DNA of 64,000 nt from Margaritifera margaritifera (GCA_029931535.1 JAQPZY010001670.1:2790001-2854000), one strand, 5' to 3'. Counted from the stretch's first letter, positions 52,901 through 55,600 are shown. Numbers and translations: made by a program. Notes: generated from the letters alone by a model not told the origin.

Positions 52901-54712
52901 TGTCCCAACATTATTGTAAATTTTGGAACTTCTTTTTATCGATGTATTAATGCAGCCATAGGCACAGAATGGAGAAAAAATATCCATGAAAATCTATGGT
53001 TTTTGCCTTAAAAAACATGTAATAAAAAGATAATCTACATTTTGGAGTAGATATCAGGAAATATTTCACTCATGAAGTGGAAACATTTTGCATTGTCACT
53101 CATGGCTTTGCCACTTGTGACAGTACAATGTTTCCCACTTCACTCGTGAAATATTTCCTTATATCTACTAAAGAAAACGTATATATCCTCTATATCTCAT
53201 ACCCCTTGAAAACCATATCACAATACCACTTCATAATGTCATTAAGCTGCAACAGTAACACTCAGTCATAACTCATATCCATCAAAAACCTTACATTGCC
53301 ATACCACTTCATACCCTACTACATACCTTACATTTTCTTTTATACATCTTTTCTATTATACCATGAAATTTGCATGATTTCTCTCTGTCTCATTATATGT
53401 GCATCTCTAAATCAAGCTTATTTAATTCATACATGCAGACACAATTTTTTAACAACTTCATTGAATATAAAATATTTAAAGAAGGATTTGAGTCCAGACA
53501 TAGACAAATAATGACTCAAACAATACCCATGATGTGAATGAATCTAACTTAAAGGACCAGTGATTCACATAACATATGAATGTATCACCTCTTTACACAG
53601 AACAACTACCATGCCTAAATTCTCAGCTTTTGAAAATTTACCATATATACTTGTGTATAAGCTGTGTCCAAATGCAAACAACATAGACCCTGATATGCCA
53701 TTGCATAATGCGCTGGAAATCAGGGTCTATGTTGTTTGTTCTACTGATTAGTCTTTACAAACTGCATAGACCCAGATCTGCTGGCGCATTATGCAACGGC
53801 AGATCTGGGTCTATGCAGTTTGCAGTTGGTATAAGTTTATAAGCAAGTATATATGGTAACTGTGTGCATACTGAGATGAGTATAAGACAAAAATATGAAG
53901 TGAACAGATGAAAATATGTGTCATTTGTATAAACTATCAAGAATGAGCCTGCAAATTCATCTTCACACATTGTGTCAATTCATTTACTTCCTATATTGTA
54001 TAGTGGTCTGCAGAAAATCCAAGACTTGTCAGGTGATTGACTATCATGGTAAATGCTAAACCTTCTCAAAATATTTATATTGCATGATGCTGAGTCCCTT
54101 TCCAAGCTGTGATCATTACCAGTGAATGAAGGCTGTAAAGGCAATCCCTTCTATTTAGTGTTTATGTGAGATTTTACAGTTTATTTCACTGTGATTGAAT
54201 TCTCTGAAAAGGTTTCAAAGTTGTTAACCAATATCTCTACAGCACAGTAATAGTACTTGATGCATCCATGTACTTGGAAGAAACAATTGGCAAAAAGTTC
54301 CCTTAATACATAAACAATCTAGGGTAGCAGAAATTCTGCATCTTTATTCATCTGTGACTTAAGGTTACCTGCCTGAGAACAACACTGATATAGTTTACAT
54401 GAAATTGAAAAACTTTTAACACAAAGAATAAATACAGAATCTTCATGTTAGTGACAGTAATGATGATGGAGACATCACTGGAAAATTATACCAATATCTT
54501 GCCAAGTTTATGTACATGAAACCAAAAACTATCAAATTTATTATTTTTGATACTGAAGGTCAAATTTGTTGTTTCAGAGGCACTTGTCCATACCTTTTTC
54601 TCAAACTCATTTTTCTTGTCATCAGTGGTCTCCTCAAGCATCCTTTTCAGCTCCTGGATTTGCTTGTCTTTTGTGTCCTTTACATGGCTTGATTCCTTCA
54701 TCATTGTCTGGA
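1512..54712 (-). CDS. CEP112: CEP112 (CCDC46) orthologue, 14 internal exons, partial at both ends
   Basis: CEP112 is a long coiled-coil protein of the centrosome; its molecular role is poorly defined. Fourteen minus-strand exons (54594-54712, 50766-50909, 48013-48167, 43124-43253, 20411-20503, 19570-19629, 16588-16667, 13074-13209, 12248-12355, 10301-10483, 8130-8273, 6610-6696, 2302-2364, 1512-1564) were found by reading GT-AG boundaries and testing phase. Every junction keeps one frame, giving about 518 residues. The product is rich in E, K, Q and L with heptad character and no membrane segment. It matches vertebrate CEP112, as I remember it, nearly without gaps over roughly residues 320-835 of about 955; the most diagnostic block is [17 protein letters not shown]. 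The N-terminal exons lie above 64000 and the C-terminal exons below 1. Introns run from 718 bp to 22.6 kb. Both LINEs in the introns are antisense to the gene. Orthology rests on remembered sequence, not a search. Confidence 0.92.
1565..2301. other. Short intron between exons m and n
   Basis: A 737-bp AT-rich intron with no repeat array or transposon seen. Confidence 0.7.
2302..2364 (-). CDS. CEP112: CEP112 exon m
   Basis: 63 bp, 21 codons, phase 0: [20 protein letters not shown] plus E. The acceptor is TTATCATAG and the donor is the consensus GTAAGT. It aligns with vertebrate SKLKQIEKEYTQKLAKSSQ. Confidence 0.93.
2365..2869. other. Intron sequence with A-rich low complexity
   Basis: Contains (AAAAAT)-type and (AAAT)-type low-complexity tracts near 2665-2695 and 2795-2830. 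Nothing else was recognised. Confidence 0.6.
2870..3260. repeat. Minisatellite, 53-bp unit, about 7 copies
   Basis: Copies carry CAAGTGATTTGTACATAGGA and TTTATTATAAACC. They are moderately diverged, with both ends fading into unique sequence. Confidence 0.88.
3261..3712. other. Intron sequence, nothing recognised
   Basis: AT-rich sequence between two arrays; no supported feature. Confidence 0.55.
3713..5936. repeat. 86-bp satellite array, 26 highly similar copies
   Basis: The unit length is measured from ATGATCC anchors (3968, 4054 and so on). Each unit holds GTCCAGATCTGCAGT, CATATCAGGGTATATGATCC and GTAATGCCCACCCAACTA. Neighbouring copies differ mainly at two positions (CAGTC/CAGTT and TGTTC/TGTCC), so the array is young or homogenised. 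The two end copies are more diverged. It lies in the intron between CEP112 exons l and m. Its half-palindromic AGATCTGCAG...GCAGATC core resembles the palindromic MITE at 50072 and 53641. Confidence 0.97.
5937..6545. repeat. Degenerate 86-bp-family copies
   Basis: Seven or so decayed relatives of the satellite (AACACAGACCTAGATCTGCA, GTCACATTATGTCTTGG, AGATCAGGGTCTATGC). They retain GGCAGATCAGGGTCTATGC-like segments lost from the homogenised array, so they look like the ancestral state. Confidence 0.85.
6610..6696 (-). CDS. CEP112: CEP112 exon l
   Basis: 87 bp, 29 codons, phase 0: [20 protein letters not shown], then TEMEQMLEK. The acceptor is CTACTGATAG and the donor GTCAGC. An alternative acceptor 17 bp further in (CCGGTCAG) would shift the frame, so the upstream one was chosen. 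The match is to vertebrate ESEKMKIELKKTHAAETEM. Confidence 0.92.
6697..7455. other. Intron sequence, nothing recognised
   Basis: AT-rich intron sequence with a G-run near 6894-6909. No exon or element end was seen. Confidence 0.55.
7456..7825. repeat. Minisatellite, 34/45-bp mixed unit
   Basis: About nine copies of AATACTTGAAAGTCATT and AACATTCCATAGG. Some include an extra AAAGTTAGGCC segment, so two unit lengths are interspersed. Confidence 0.82.
7860..8129. repeat. Degenerate tandem copies of exon k donor region, with a (TG)n tract
   Basis: Copies of the exon-k 3' end plus donor (TATCTGACCTCTGTCTCATG on the plus strand) recur in decayed form near 7877 (TATCTGACCTCTACCTCAT), 8005 (GGATCTCTACCTC) and 8069 (CAGACCTTAGCCTCATGGTC). 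A (TG)n tract occupies 7911-7940. Confidence 0.6.
7911..7940. repeat. (TG)n microsatellite
   Basis: Fifteen uninterrupted TG dinucleotides. Confidence 0.97.
8130..8273 (-). CDS. CEP112: CEP112 exon k
   Basis: 144 bp, 48 codons, phase 0. It starts [20 protein letters not shown], continues [17 protein letters not shown], and ends RDHETE. The acceptor is TTGTGTAG and the donor GTCAGA. This is the best-conserved exon: [17 protein letters not shown] is identical to the vertebrate sequence I recall. Degenerate copies of its 3' end and donor lie downstream in the intron. Confidence 0.97.
8274..8654. other. Intron sequence, nothing recognised
   Basis: Sequence between the acceptor of exon k and a pearl/HINE-like element; no feature supported. 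Confidence 0.55.
8655..9182 (+). mobile_element. Pearl/HINE-like dispersed element
   Basis: The left end shows GAGATTGCTCATCTGGCTGG, like the left ends of the elements at 15026 and 38957. The body holds about two ~130-bp core units (TTGGTCAAATTCTG, GTTTTTGAGAAGTTGTTG, AATGGTGGCCATATT). The right end reads GGGCCATACCATAAGTTCAT. A tandem core flanked by conserved ends is the structure of bivalve pearl elements, since linked to Helentrons; the assignment is by structure. Confidence 0.65.
9355..9485. repeat. Short tandem repeat, about 48-60 bp, 3 copies
   Basis: Three copies of GAATTATACA(A/G)CTAT followed by ATAGACATATGCACAGTTGA. Confidence 0.75.
9603..9950. repeat. Minisatellite, 31-bp unit, about 11 copies
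   Basis: Near-identical copies containing CACTGGTTGAGACCTAAGTA and ATTATGCT(G/A)GT. It lies in the intron between exons j and k. Confidence 0.93.
9951..10300. other. Intron sequence, nothing recognised
   Basis: AT-rich sequence up to the donor of exon j. Confidence 0.55.
10301..10483 (-). CDS. CEP112: CEP112 exon j
   Basis: 183 bp, 61 codons, phase 0. It starts [20 protein letters not shown], includes [11 protein letters not shown], and ends QARQDKDAK. The acceptor is TTATTGCAG and the donor GTTAGA. It is the counterpart of the vertebrate block ELKLEHEQEKTHLL...DHEREIENLEKQ. Confidence 0.95.
10484..10807. other. Intron sequence before the splice-junction array
   Basis: Unique intron sequence bounded by exon j and the 60-bp array; no feature seen. 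Confidence 0.5.
10808..12273. repeat. 60-bp array made of exon i's 5' splice junction, about 24 copies
   Basis: Each unit carries AGCAGATTACCTCTCTCTCA and TGCCTGG. On the minus strand this is the last ~17 bases of CEP112 exon i (CCAGGCATGAGAGAG) followed by GTAATCTGCTGTAATGCC. The array ends inside the real exon at 12248-12273. Six copies at 10861-11180 are almost identical; those nearer the exon vary in length and contain G-runs. The 60-bp unit is 20 codons, so long open frames arise on both strands. Confidence 0.93.
12248..12355 (-). CDS. CEP112: CEP112 exon i
   Basis: 108 bp, 36 codons, phase 0: [20 protein letters not shown] followed by [16 protein letters not shown]. The acceptor is ACTTCTAG and the donor GTAATC. 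It is the counterpart of vertebrate MEKVEADL-RSKSLREKQSKEF. The internal Met codons are not a translation start. The last 17-odd exon bases and the donor form part of the 60-bp tandem unit that fills the next intron. Confidence 0.95.
12356..13073. other. Short intron between exons h and i, with a decayed exon fragment
   Basis: A 718-bp AT-rich intron. At 13035-13070, next to the exon h donor, lies a 36-base stretch 28/36 identical to exon h bases 13108-13143. The rest is unremarkable. Confidence 0.7.
13074..13209 (-). CDS. CEP112: CEP112 exon h
   Basis: 136 bp: one base plus 45 codons. It contains [20 protein letters not shown], then [14 protein letters not shown], and ends MYDEMKQQ. The acceptor is CCATGACAG and the donor is the consensus GTAAGT. 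It aligns with vertebrate QQADAALEEFKRQVELN and VYAEMKEQ. A decayed copy of 36 exon bases lies in the intron just past the donor (13035-13070). Confidence 0.95.
13210..15025. other. Intron sequence, nothing recognised
   Basis: About 1.8 kb of AT-rich sequence. It includes a short low-level repetition of CATTCATCATTT-type words near 13670-13800 but no array, transposon end or exon that I can support. Confidence 0.5.
15026..16305 (+). mobile_element. Pearl/HINE-like element with tandem core
   Basis: The left end is GAACAAGAGTCCCAACAGGG then CCTGAGATCACTTACCTGGC. The core holds about eight diverged ~120-150-bp units (TTTTTCTATTTTTAGTAATG, GTGGCCATATTTGAT, GTCAAATTCTGTTTAG). The right end is GGACCATACCATAAGCTCAC then TTGGCC. 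The conserved ends plus variable tandem core match bivalve pearl elements. No coding capacity. Confidence 0.7.
16306..16587. other. Intron sequence, nothing recognised
   Basis: Sequence between the pearl-like element and exon g. Confidence 0.5.
16588..16667 (-). CDS. CEP112: CEP112 exon g
   Basis: 80 bp, 26 codons plus AG. It reads [20 protein letters not shown] and continues SLEHII. The acceptor is TTGTCATTGCAG and the donor GTATTT. Length and position match the vertebrate stretch ending in KKIHKFEEAL. The split AG/G codon gives Arg at the junction with exon h. Confidence 0.88.
16881..18565. repeat. 30-bp minisatellite, about 55 copies
   Basis: The unit is ATTAAACACTCTACCTTACA plus ATGTCCATGG, with 28-30-bp length variants and C/T variants. 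It fills much of the intron between exons f and g. The minus strand of each unit reads ATTGTAAGGTAGAG, which resembles a 5' splice site. At its right end it merges into a longer degenerate repeat (18566-18830) that contains one such unit per copy. Confidence 0.95.
18566..18835. repeat. About 110-bp degenerate repeat, 3 copies
   Basis: Copies share ACTGAAAAT(A/T)(A/G)(T/C)CATTGCA, AAACAA(G/A)(C/A)AAGAGA and CCACT(C/T)(T/A)ACAAT. Each includes a relative of the adjacent 30-bp unit, suggesting that the short unit grew out of this longer one. Confidence 0.65.
18905..19525. repeat. Long inverted repeat (foldback), arms about 290 bp
   Basis: The left arm reads ATGCTGAAAAAGAGTGATCT at 19066-19085. 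The right arm's complement gives the same 20 bases (from AGATCACTCTTTTTCAGCAT). Pairing extends outward through ATCAACATAC / GTATGTTGAT to CACGAATGACATC / GATATCATTCACG, and inward to GGTAAACAAACAT / ATGTTTGTTTACC around 19225. Arms are roughly 75-85% matched by eye. It is probably a foldback or MITE-type element; its ends and target duplication are not clear. Confidence 0.8.
19570..19629 (-). CDS. CEP112: CEP112 exon f
   Basis: 60 bp, 20 codons, phase 0: [20 protein letters not shown]. The acceptor is GTCTGTCTTCAG and the donor GTAACG. It is short and less conserved. Exons e to h nevertheless align to the vertebrate protein with the same total length, which supports this small exon. Confidence 0.86.
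19630..20410. other. Intron between exons e and f
   Basis: 781 bp, AT-rich; no array or transposon recognised. Confidence 0.65.
20411..20503 (-). CDS. CEP112: CEP112 exon e
   Basis: 93 bp, 31 codons, phase 0. It reads [20 protein letters not shown] and ends EEQRQRQLR. The acceptor is GTATTCTGCAG and the donor GTAAAA. It corresponds to vertebrate IEELEQNVCQLKQQL followed by RKQQLR, and continues in frame from exon d. Confidence 0.92.
20605..21615. mobile_element. Non-autonomous pogo/Tigger-type DNA transposon
   Basis: The left end is CAGTAGACTCTCGATTATCC. The right end's complement is CAGTAGACTCTCAGTTATTC. The element is 1,011 bp and flanked by TA on both sides (20603-20604 and 21616-21617). 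Subterminal GGATAAT/ATTATCC motifs recur inside both ends. CAGT...CTCGATTATCC termini with a TA target are typical of the pogo/Tigger group of Tc1/mariner. No transposase frame is present. Confidence 0.88.
21660..22080. other. Intron sequence, nothing recognised
   Basis: AT-rich sequence following a mixed (TA)/(CA) microsatellite at 21616-21648. Confidence 0.5.
22085..22450. repeat. About 118-bp tandem repeat, 3 copies
   Basis: Copies contain CTCAGGCTGACAGGAGTGTG, GATAGTGTGACTAGT(T/C)AGTAG and ATAAGAATCTGGGT, ending with CTGTACATGTCTAGGAA. Confidence 0.82.
22452..22634 (+). mobile_element. tRNA-derived SINE (Met-tRNA-like head)
   Basis: The head reads GCCATGATAGCTCAGTTGGT (A box), then CAGACTCATAATC with a CAT anticodon loop as in elongator Met tRNA, then a degenerate B box in GTCAGTTTGATACAAG. 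The body contains TTGGAAAGACACATAGCTCC and a tail CCAAACAACCAACCAAC. The decayed acceptor stem and B box, plus the unrelated body, argue for a SINE and not a functional tRNA gene. Similar SINE tails are known in molluscs. Confidence 0.82.
22690..23240. repeat. 59-bp minisatellite, about 9 copies
   Basis: Copies contain AGTGTCTGATCTGCTATCAC, ATAATGCTGTTCC and GATATGTAGAACAAAT. The core TCTGATCTGC..TC(A/G)CATAATGC resembles the 86-bp satellite and the palindromic MITE at 50072 and 53641, suggesting a shared source. Confidence 0.88.
23541..23815. repeat. 66-bp tandem repeat, 4 copies
   Basis: Copies contain TGGGTCCCTCTACCAGACTG, CTATGATGTAGGTACACC and ATTATATC. Confidence 0.87.
23925..27060 (+). 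mobile_element. Large pearl/HINE-like element with ~190-bp tandem core
   Basis: The left end is AACAAGAGCGCTGTGAATGG, with GAAGGGGCATAGTTGACTCT following. From about 25080 to 26920 there are roughly nine diverged units with GACCAACTACATAT, TTTTAGTGAAAA, ACAAGATTTTCAAGATGGCC and GCAGCCATGTTGGAGG. The right end is CAGACAACAGGCCATCACAT then ATTTAGCTCTTC. AACAAGAG starts and ...CATCACA-TAGCTC ends with a tandem core fit the same architecture as the other pearl-like elements, but it is a separate family. No coding capacity. Confidence 0.62.
27118..27232. repeat. 26-bp minisatellite, 4 copies
   Basis: Identical copies of ATTACTAAAGGACCTGGTAT followed by GAGATC. Confidence 0.95.
27240..28800. other. 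Intron sequence, mostly unremarkable
   Basis: AT-rich sequence inside the 22.6-kb intron. An (AT)n microsatellite sits at 28134-28168. No gene or element end is supported. Confidence 0.5.
28134..28168. repeat. (AT)n microsatellite
   Basis: Uninterrupted AT dinucleotides ending in an AGATATATAG variant. Confidence 0.95.
28812..28925 (+). mobile_element. tRNA-derived SINE head
   Basis: GCATGGTGTAGTGGTTGCCA is an A-box-like tRNA start and GTGGGTTAGAGTAGAG a B-box-like segment. The body follows as TGGCTGCACCTTTAAGCATG GCACTCAG, the conserved type of SINE body with a '(A/G)TCCTTAAGCAAGGCA' motif. It continues directly into the 63-bp array derived from the same body. Confidence 0.75.
28860..29620 (+). 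repeat. 63-bp array derived from the SINE B-box and body, about 12 copies
   Basis: Units contain GGGCTAGAGTACTACCCTGG, ATACTGTGGTCGTGTCC and TTAAGCAAGGCATTCAGTCT. The first unit is the SINE's own GGGTTAGAGT...TTTAAGCATGGCA stretch, so the array is a tandem expansion of part of one SINE copy. Confidence 0.88.
29658..29818. repeat. 39-bp minisatellite, 4 copies
   Basis: Copies of TGCACTAGGTGTGTGGATGG then GTGGATGTTTGACCTGTGA. Confidence 0.92.
29820..30550. other. Intron sequence, nothing recognised
   Basis: Unremarkable sequence between two arrays. Confidence 0.5.
30556..30960 (+). repeat. 60-bp array derived from a pearl/HINE 3' end, about 7 copies
   Basis: Units contain CAATGGATGATGATCAATGG, GCCATACCATAAACTCACTT and GGCCTTATGGCAGA. 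This is the terminal segment of the pearl-like elements (compare 16220-16300). The last copy ends in the intact element terminus TTGGCCCAATGGCCAGGTGA, a hairpin. Confidence 0.88.
30961..31685. other. Intron sequence, nothing recognised
   Basis: AT-rich sequence with no supported feature. Confidence 0.5.
31690..31925. repeat. 76-bp tandem repeat, 3 copies
   Basis: Copies contain TTAGTGATCCAAATGTGCCT, TAATGTGTATACCATGTTAT and CGTATTTCCATATATCAAGC. Confidence 0.88.
31930..32660. other. Intron sequence with a faint ~220-bp duplication
   Basis: TATATGGTTATAGGGTGCTGATCTT at about 32128 and TATATGGTTATTGGGTGGGGATCT at about 32344 are each followed by CATGACCCAAAG and CCC(A/C)(G/T)G(G/C)...GACATGAC-type text, an old duplication. 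Confidence 0.4.
32660..33265. repeat. About 41-bp minisatellite, about 14 copies
   Basis: Copies contain CAGCTTGTTTTGACAGTTTT and GTTAAGTTCATTGAGGTC, with small length changes. Confidence 0.93.
33266..34744. other. Intron sequence, nothing recognised
   Basis: About 1.5 kb of AT-rich sequence with no supported feature. Confidence 0.5.
34745..35300. repeat. 57-bp minisatellite, about 10 copies
   Basis: Five near-identical copies (CAGTCATCCCACACTATGAT, TACAGTAAACTGCATATTAC) are followed by about five diverged ones (CCCACACTGTGACTACTGTA, AACCACATACTACTC). Confidence 0.93.
35301..36260. other. Intron sequence, nothing recognised
   Basis: An open frame of 115 codons at 35944-36291 (plus strand) runs into the next array and shows no recognisable domain. 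I do not call it a gene. Confidence 0.45.
36262..36552. repeat. 39-bp minisatellite, about 7-8 copies
   Basis: Units of CCCCATTTCATGGGCAAGAT plus AATCGGTGTCCCAAAAGGA. The 39-bp unit is 13 codons, which leaves long overlapping open frames on both strands. Confidence 0.95.
36553..37025. other. Intron sequence, nothing recognised
   Basis: AT-rich sequence; no feature. Confidence 0.5.
37028..37185 (-). mobile_element. tRNA-derived SINE, minus strand
   Basis: Read on the minus strand the head is TGCAGTGGTTCAGTGGCTAG (A-box-like), then GTGTGAGTTTGGTTCCTGCC (B-box-like). The body has TGTTCATGAGCAAGGCATTT, the same SINE body motif as at 28812. It is in the same orientation as CEP112. Confidence 0.75.
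37186..38010. other. Intron sequence, nothing recognised
   Basis: A 77-codon open frame at 37779-38012 (plus strand) shows no recognisable domain. Confidence 0.45.
38012..38405. repeat. About 55-bp minisatellite, about 8 copies
   Basis: Copies contain TGTTGCCACCTTGTGGCTAT and AGGTGTGAAGTGCCAATCAG, moderately diverged and of variable length. Confidence 0.85.
38406..38956. other. Intron sequence, nothing recognised
   Basis: AT-rich sequence with no supported feature. Confidence 0.5.
38957..39930 (+). mobile_element. Pearl/HINE-like element with tandem core
   Basis: The left end is AACAAGAGGTCTAAGTGGTC then CTGAAATCACTAACC. The core has about six ~120-130-bp units (GTTTTTCTA(C/T)TTT, AGTAATGGTGGCCATAT, AATTTGGTCAAATTCTG). 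The right end is AATTTACCCTTATGGCCAGG. Same family as 8655 and 15026. Confidence 0.7.
39931..40570. other. Intron sequence, nothing recognised
   Basis: An 80-codon open frame (40229-40471) has no recognisable domain. Confidence 0.45.
40590..40815. repeat. About 57-bp minisatellite, 4-5 copies
   Basis: Copies of TTTAGTATGGGGCAAACAGT then GACTGTGTAATTACACTACT and GAAGTAA. Confidence 0.93.
40816..41980. other. Intron sequence, nothing recognised
   Basis: About 1.2 kb of AT-rich sequence; no supported feature. Confidence 0.5.
41981..42008. repeat. (GT)n microsatellite
   Basis: Fourteen uninterrupted GT dinucleotides next to a 57-bp array. Confidence 0.97.
42009..42365. repeat. 57-bp minisatellite, 6 copies
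   Basis: Copies contain ATCTCAATGACAGGACAAAG, CTGTAGTGTTCTCCATCTGC and CAACTGAACTTCTATCA. Confidence 0.92.
42366..43123. other. Intron sequence, nothing recognised
   Basis: Sequence up to the donor of exon d, with no supported feature. Confidence 0.5.
43124..43253 (-). CDS. CEP112: CEP112 exon d
   Basis: 130 bp. One base completes an Arg codon split with exon c, then 43 codons containing [17 protein letters not shown] and ending [11 protein letters not shown] in phase 0. The acceptor is CTTGTTTCAG and the donor GTAACC. It matches the vertebrate block LLKQEHALSASK. The 22.6-kb intron that follows is the largest in the window. Confidence 0.92.
43254..43655. other. Intron sequence, nothing recognised
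   Basis: Sequence between exon d and a minisatellite; no feature seen. Confidence 0.5.
43656..43818. repeat. Minisatellite, left part, interrupted by a LINE
   Basis: About four copies of AGAGAATAAGAAGTTTGGTG plus CTTGAAGGTGGATATATGT. The array stops inside a unit at GAAGGTGGA (43818) where the LINE begins. It resumes at 46753. Confidence 0.88.
43819..46752 (+). mobile_element. 5'-truncated RTE/Jockey-type non-LTR retrotransposon (pseudogene)
   Basis: The 2.9-kb element encodes remnants, in shifting frames, of an AP-type endonuclease ([34 protein letters not shown] at about 44098, HLIDYI) and a reverse transcriptase ([17 protein letters not shown] at about 45079, [11 protein letters not shown] at about 45440, GVKQGC at about 45549). 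The YADD box reads FANDC at about 45738. The end encodes [18 protein letters not shown] and a C2H2 finger CQVCQRQF...[10 protein letters not shown]. It closes with a (CAA)n tail. Several stops and frameshifts make it dead. The 5' end begins within the endonuclease. It is antisense to CEP112 in the intron between exons c and d. Clade within the RTE/Jockey range not settled. Confidence 0.9.
46753..46895. repeat. Minisatellite, right part, beyond the LINE
   Basis: Resumes as TGTAGAGAATAAGAAGTTTG straight after the (CAA)n tail, with about three further copies. Confidence 0.88.
46896..47744. other. Intron sequence, nothing recognised
   Basis: AT-rich sequence with no supported feature. Confidence 0.5.
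47745..47940. repeat. 49-bp minisatellite, 4 copies
   Basis: Copies of GTAGAGGTTATGCCACTCTG, GGCAATTAGAATTTCATAAT and GATACACTT. Confidence 0.92.
48013..48167 (-). CDS. CEP112: CEP112 exon c
   Basis: 155 bp, 51 codons plus two bases (AG). It starts [20 protein letters not shown] and ends ELRTHQD. The acceptor is TATTTTAG and the donor GTAGAA. The vertebrate counterpart contains MIKELEARVQQL. A 49-bp array (about 48172-48450) begins within about 10 bp of the acceptor. Confidence 0.93.
48172..48450. repeat. 49-bp minisatellite abutting exon c acceptor, about 5-6 copies
   Basis: Copies contain ATGCTCATGAATGAATGTAC and CCTCCTGCACATCAGTACAT. The array begins within about 10 bp of the exon c 3' splice site and so occupies its polypyrimidine/branch-point region. 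Confidence 0.9.
48451..49311. other. Intron sequence, nothing recognised
   Basis: AT-rich sequence with no supported feature. Confidence 0.5.
49312..49725. repeat. 50-bp minisatellite, 8 copies
   Basis: Copies of GACATCTAATTTGAATATGA then TATGTACATTGGTTTTTGTT and ACATTAAAAA. Confidence 0.94.
49726..50070. other. Intron sequence, nothing recognised
   Basis: Short unremarkable stretch before a MITE. Confidence 0.5.
50072..50288. mobile_element. Palindromic MITE, copy 1 (217 bp, TA flanks)
   Basis: Left end CCTTCTATACTTGCATATAC, right end complement CCATATATACTCACATATAA. TA lies on each side (50070-50071, 50289-50290). The interior holds two perfect-looking hairpins, AACAACATAGACCCTGATCT ... 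AGATCAGAGTCTATGTTGTT and AACTGCATAGACCCAGATCT ... AGATCTGGGTCTATGCAGTT. No coding capacity; superfamily not assigned. Confidence 0.85.
50289..50765. other. Intron sequence before exon b donor
   Basis: AT-rich sequence; no feature seen. Confidence 0.5.
50766..50909 (-). CDS. CEP112: CEP112 exon b
   Basis: 144 bp, 48 codons, phase 0 at both ends. It starts [20 protein letters not shown] and ends EYNQQAIST. The acceptor is TTACTGTTGCAG and the donor GTTAGT. It aligns with the vertebrate stretch AVAEMEKDKFDLQKQHT. The acceptor plus the first nine exon bases are repeated in the array that starts at the exon edge and runs to about 51700. Confidence 0.93.
50901..51700. repeat. 80-bp array containing exon b's 3' splice site, about 10 copies
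   Basis: Each unit carries GTCATTAATCTGCAACAGTA. On the minus strand this is TACTGTTGCAG followed by ATTAATGAC, the acceptor and first nine coding bases of CEP112 exon b. The first two full units (from 50901 and 50981) are identical over 80 bp. Later copies drift (CTCATATCCCTCAAAAACCT, CATTGCCATACCACTTCACA). Confidence 0.93.
51701..51979. other. Intron sequence with a pyrimidine-rich tract
   Basis: A (CTT)n/(CT)n pyrimidine-rich tract occupies about 51893-51938; the rest is unremarkable. Confidence 0.55.
51980..52164. mobile_element. hAT-type MITE, 185 bp
   Basis: The left terminus is CAGTGGTTCCCAACCTTTTA. The right terminus is TGAGGTTGGGAACCGCTG, giving inverted repeats of about 16 bp with one mismatch. 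The flanking 8-bp target duplication is ATGTAGAC / CTGTAGAC (7/8). CAGTGGTTC-CAACC ends with 8-bp duplications are typical of hAT (Charlie-like) elements. No transposase. Confidence 0.92.
52165..53210. other. Intron sequence, nothing recognised
   Basis: About 1 kb of AT-rich sequence separating two parts of the exon b-derived repeat. Confidence 0.5.
53211..53325. repeat. Stranded copies of the exon b 80-bp repeat
   Basis: About one and a half units (CATTAAGCTGCAACAGTAAC, CTTACATTGCCATACCACTT) lie 1.5 kb from the main array. Later insertion or duplication may have separated them. Confidence 0.85.
53326..53638. other. Intron sequence, nothing recognised
   Basis: No supported feature. Confidence 0.5.
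53641..53856. mobile_element. Palindromic MITE, copy 2 (216 bp, TA flanks)
   Basis: Left end CCATATATACTTGTGTATAA, right end complement CCATATATACTTGCTTATAA. TA on each side (53639-53640, 53857-53858). The interior is the same double hairpin as the copy at 50072 and in the same orientation, with a few differences (GATATGCCATTGCATAATGC). Confidence 0.9.
53859..54593. other. Intron sequence before exon a donor
   Basis: AT-rich sequence; no feature seen. Confidence 0.5.
54594..54712 (-). CDS. CEP112: CEP112 exon a (first in window)
   Basis: 119 bp. The acceptor is TTGTTACAG and the donor GTATGG. Two bases complete a codon begun in an upstream exon, then 39 codons follow, including [20 protein letters not shown] and ending NEFEKK. 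The pattern DKQIxELKxM...NE(F/W)EKK is that of vertebrate CEP112. The exon ends in phase 0. The preceding exon was not found between here and 64000, so the upstream intron exceeds 9.2 kb and contains the L1/Tx1-type LINE. Confidence 0.88.
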
Positions 54713-54788
54713 CTGTAACAAAAAATAGTGCAGAGACTGAGAGTTGTACTTTTGTTATGACTTGTTAATATTAAATGTGTAAAGTATT

Positions 54789-55600
54789 ATGTCATGTCCT
54801 TATTGTCACACATGATGTCATGATGTTATGAAAAGCAAGGACTTACCACACCTCAGTCATTTCAATACACATTATGTCATGTCATGCAAAATGAAGTAAA
54901 AACTAAACCTCAGTCATTTCAATACACATGATGTCAAGTCATGCAATGTGAAGACTTACTACACCTCTGTCATTTCAATACACATGATGTCATCTCATGC
55001 AAAGTGAAGAATTACTACACCTTGCTTGGTCATTTCAATACACATGATGTCATGTCATGCAATGTGAAGACTTACTATACCTCTGTCATTTCAATACACA
55101 TTATGTCATGTCATGCAAAGTGAAGAATTACTACACCTCAGTCATTTCAATACACTTGATGTCATGTCATGCAATGTGAAGATTTACTACACCTCAGTCA
55201 TTTCAATATACTTGATGTCATGTCATGCAATGTGAAGACTTACCACACCTCTGTCATTTCAATACACACTATGTCATGTCATGCAAAATGAGGACTTACT
55301 ACACCTCAGTCATTTCAATACACATGATGTCATGCAAAGCAAAGACTTACTACTCCTCAGTTATTTCAATACACATGATGTCAACATGTCATGCAAAGTG
55401 AAGACTTACTACACCTCAGTCGTTTCAATACACATGATGGCATGCCATGCAAAGTGAACACTTTCTACACCACAGTCAATTCAATACACATGATATCATG
55501 CAAAGTGAAGACTTACTACACCTCAGTCATTTCAATAAACATGATGTCATGATGTCATGCAAAGTAAAGATTTACTATACCTCGGTCATTTTAATACACA
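54789..55600. repeat. 56-bp minisatellite, about 14 copies
   Basis: Units of GAAGACTTACTACACCTCAG, TCATTTCAATACACATGATG and TCATGTCATGCAAAGT. On the minus strand (sense for CEP112) most units contain TAGTAAGTC, a strong 5' splice-site match. It lies within 80 bp of exon a's acceptor. Confidence 0.94.
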
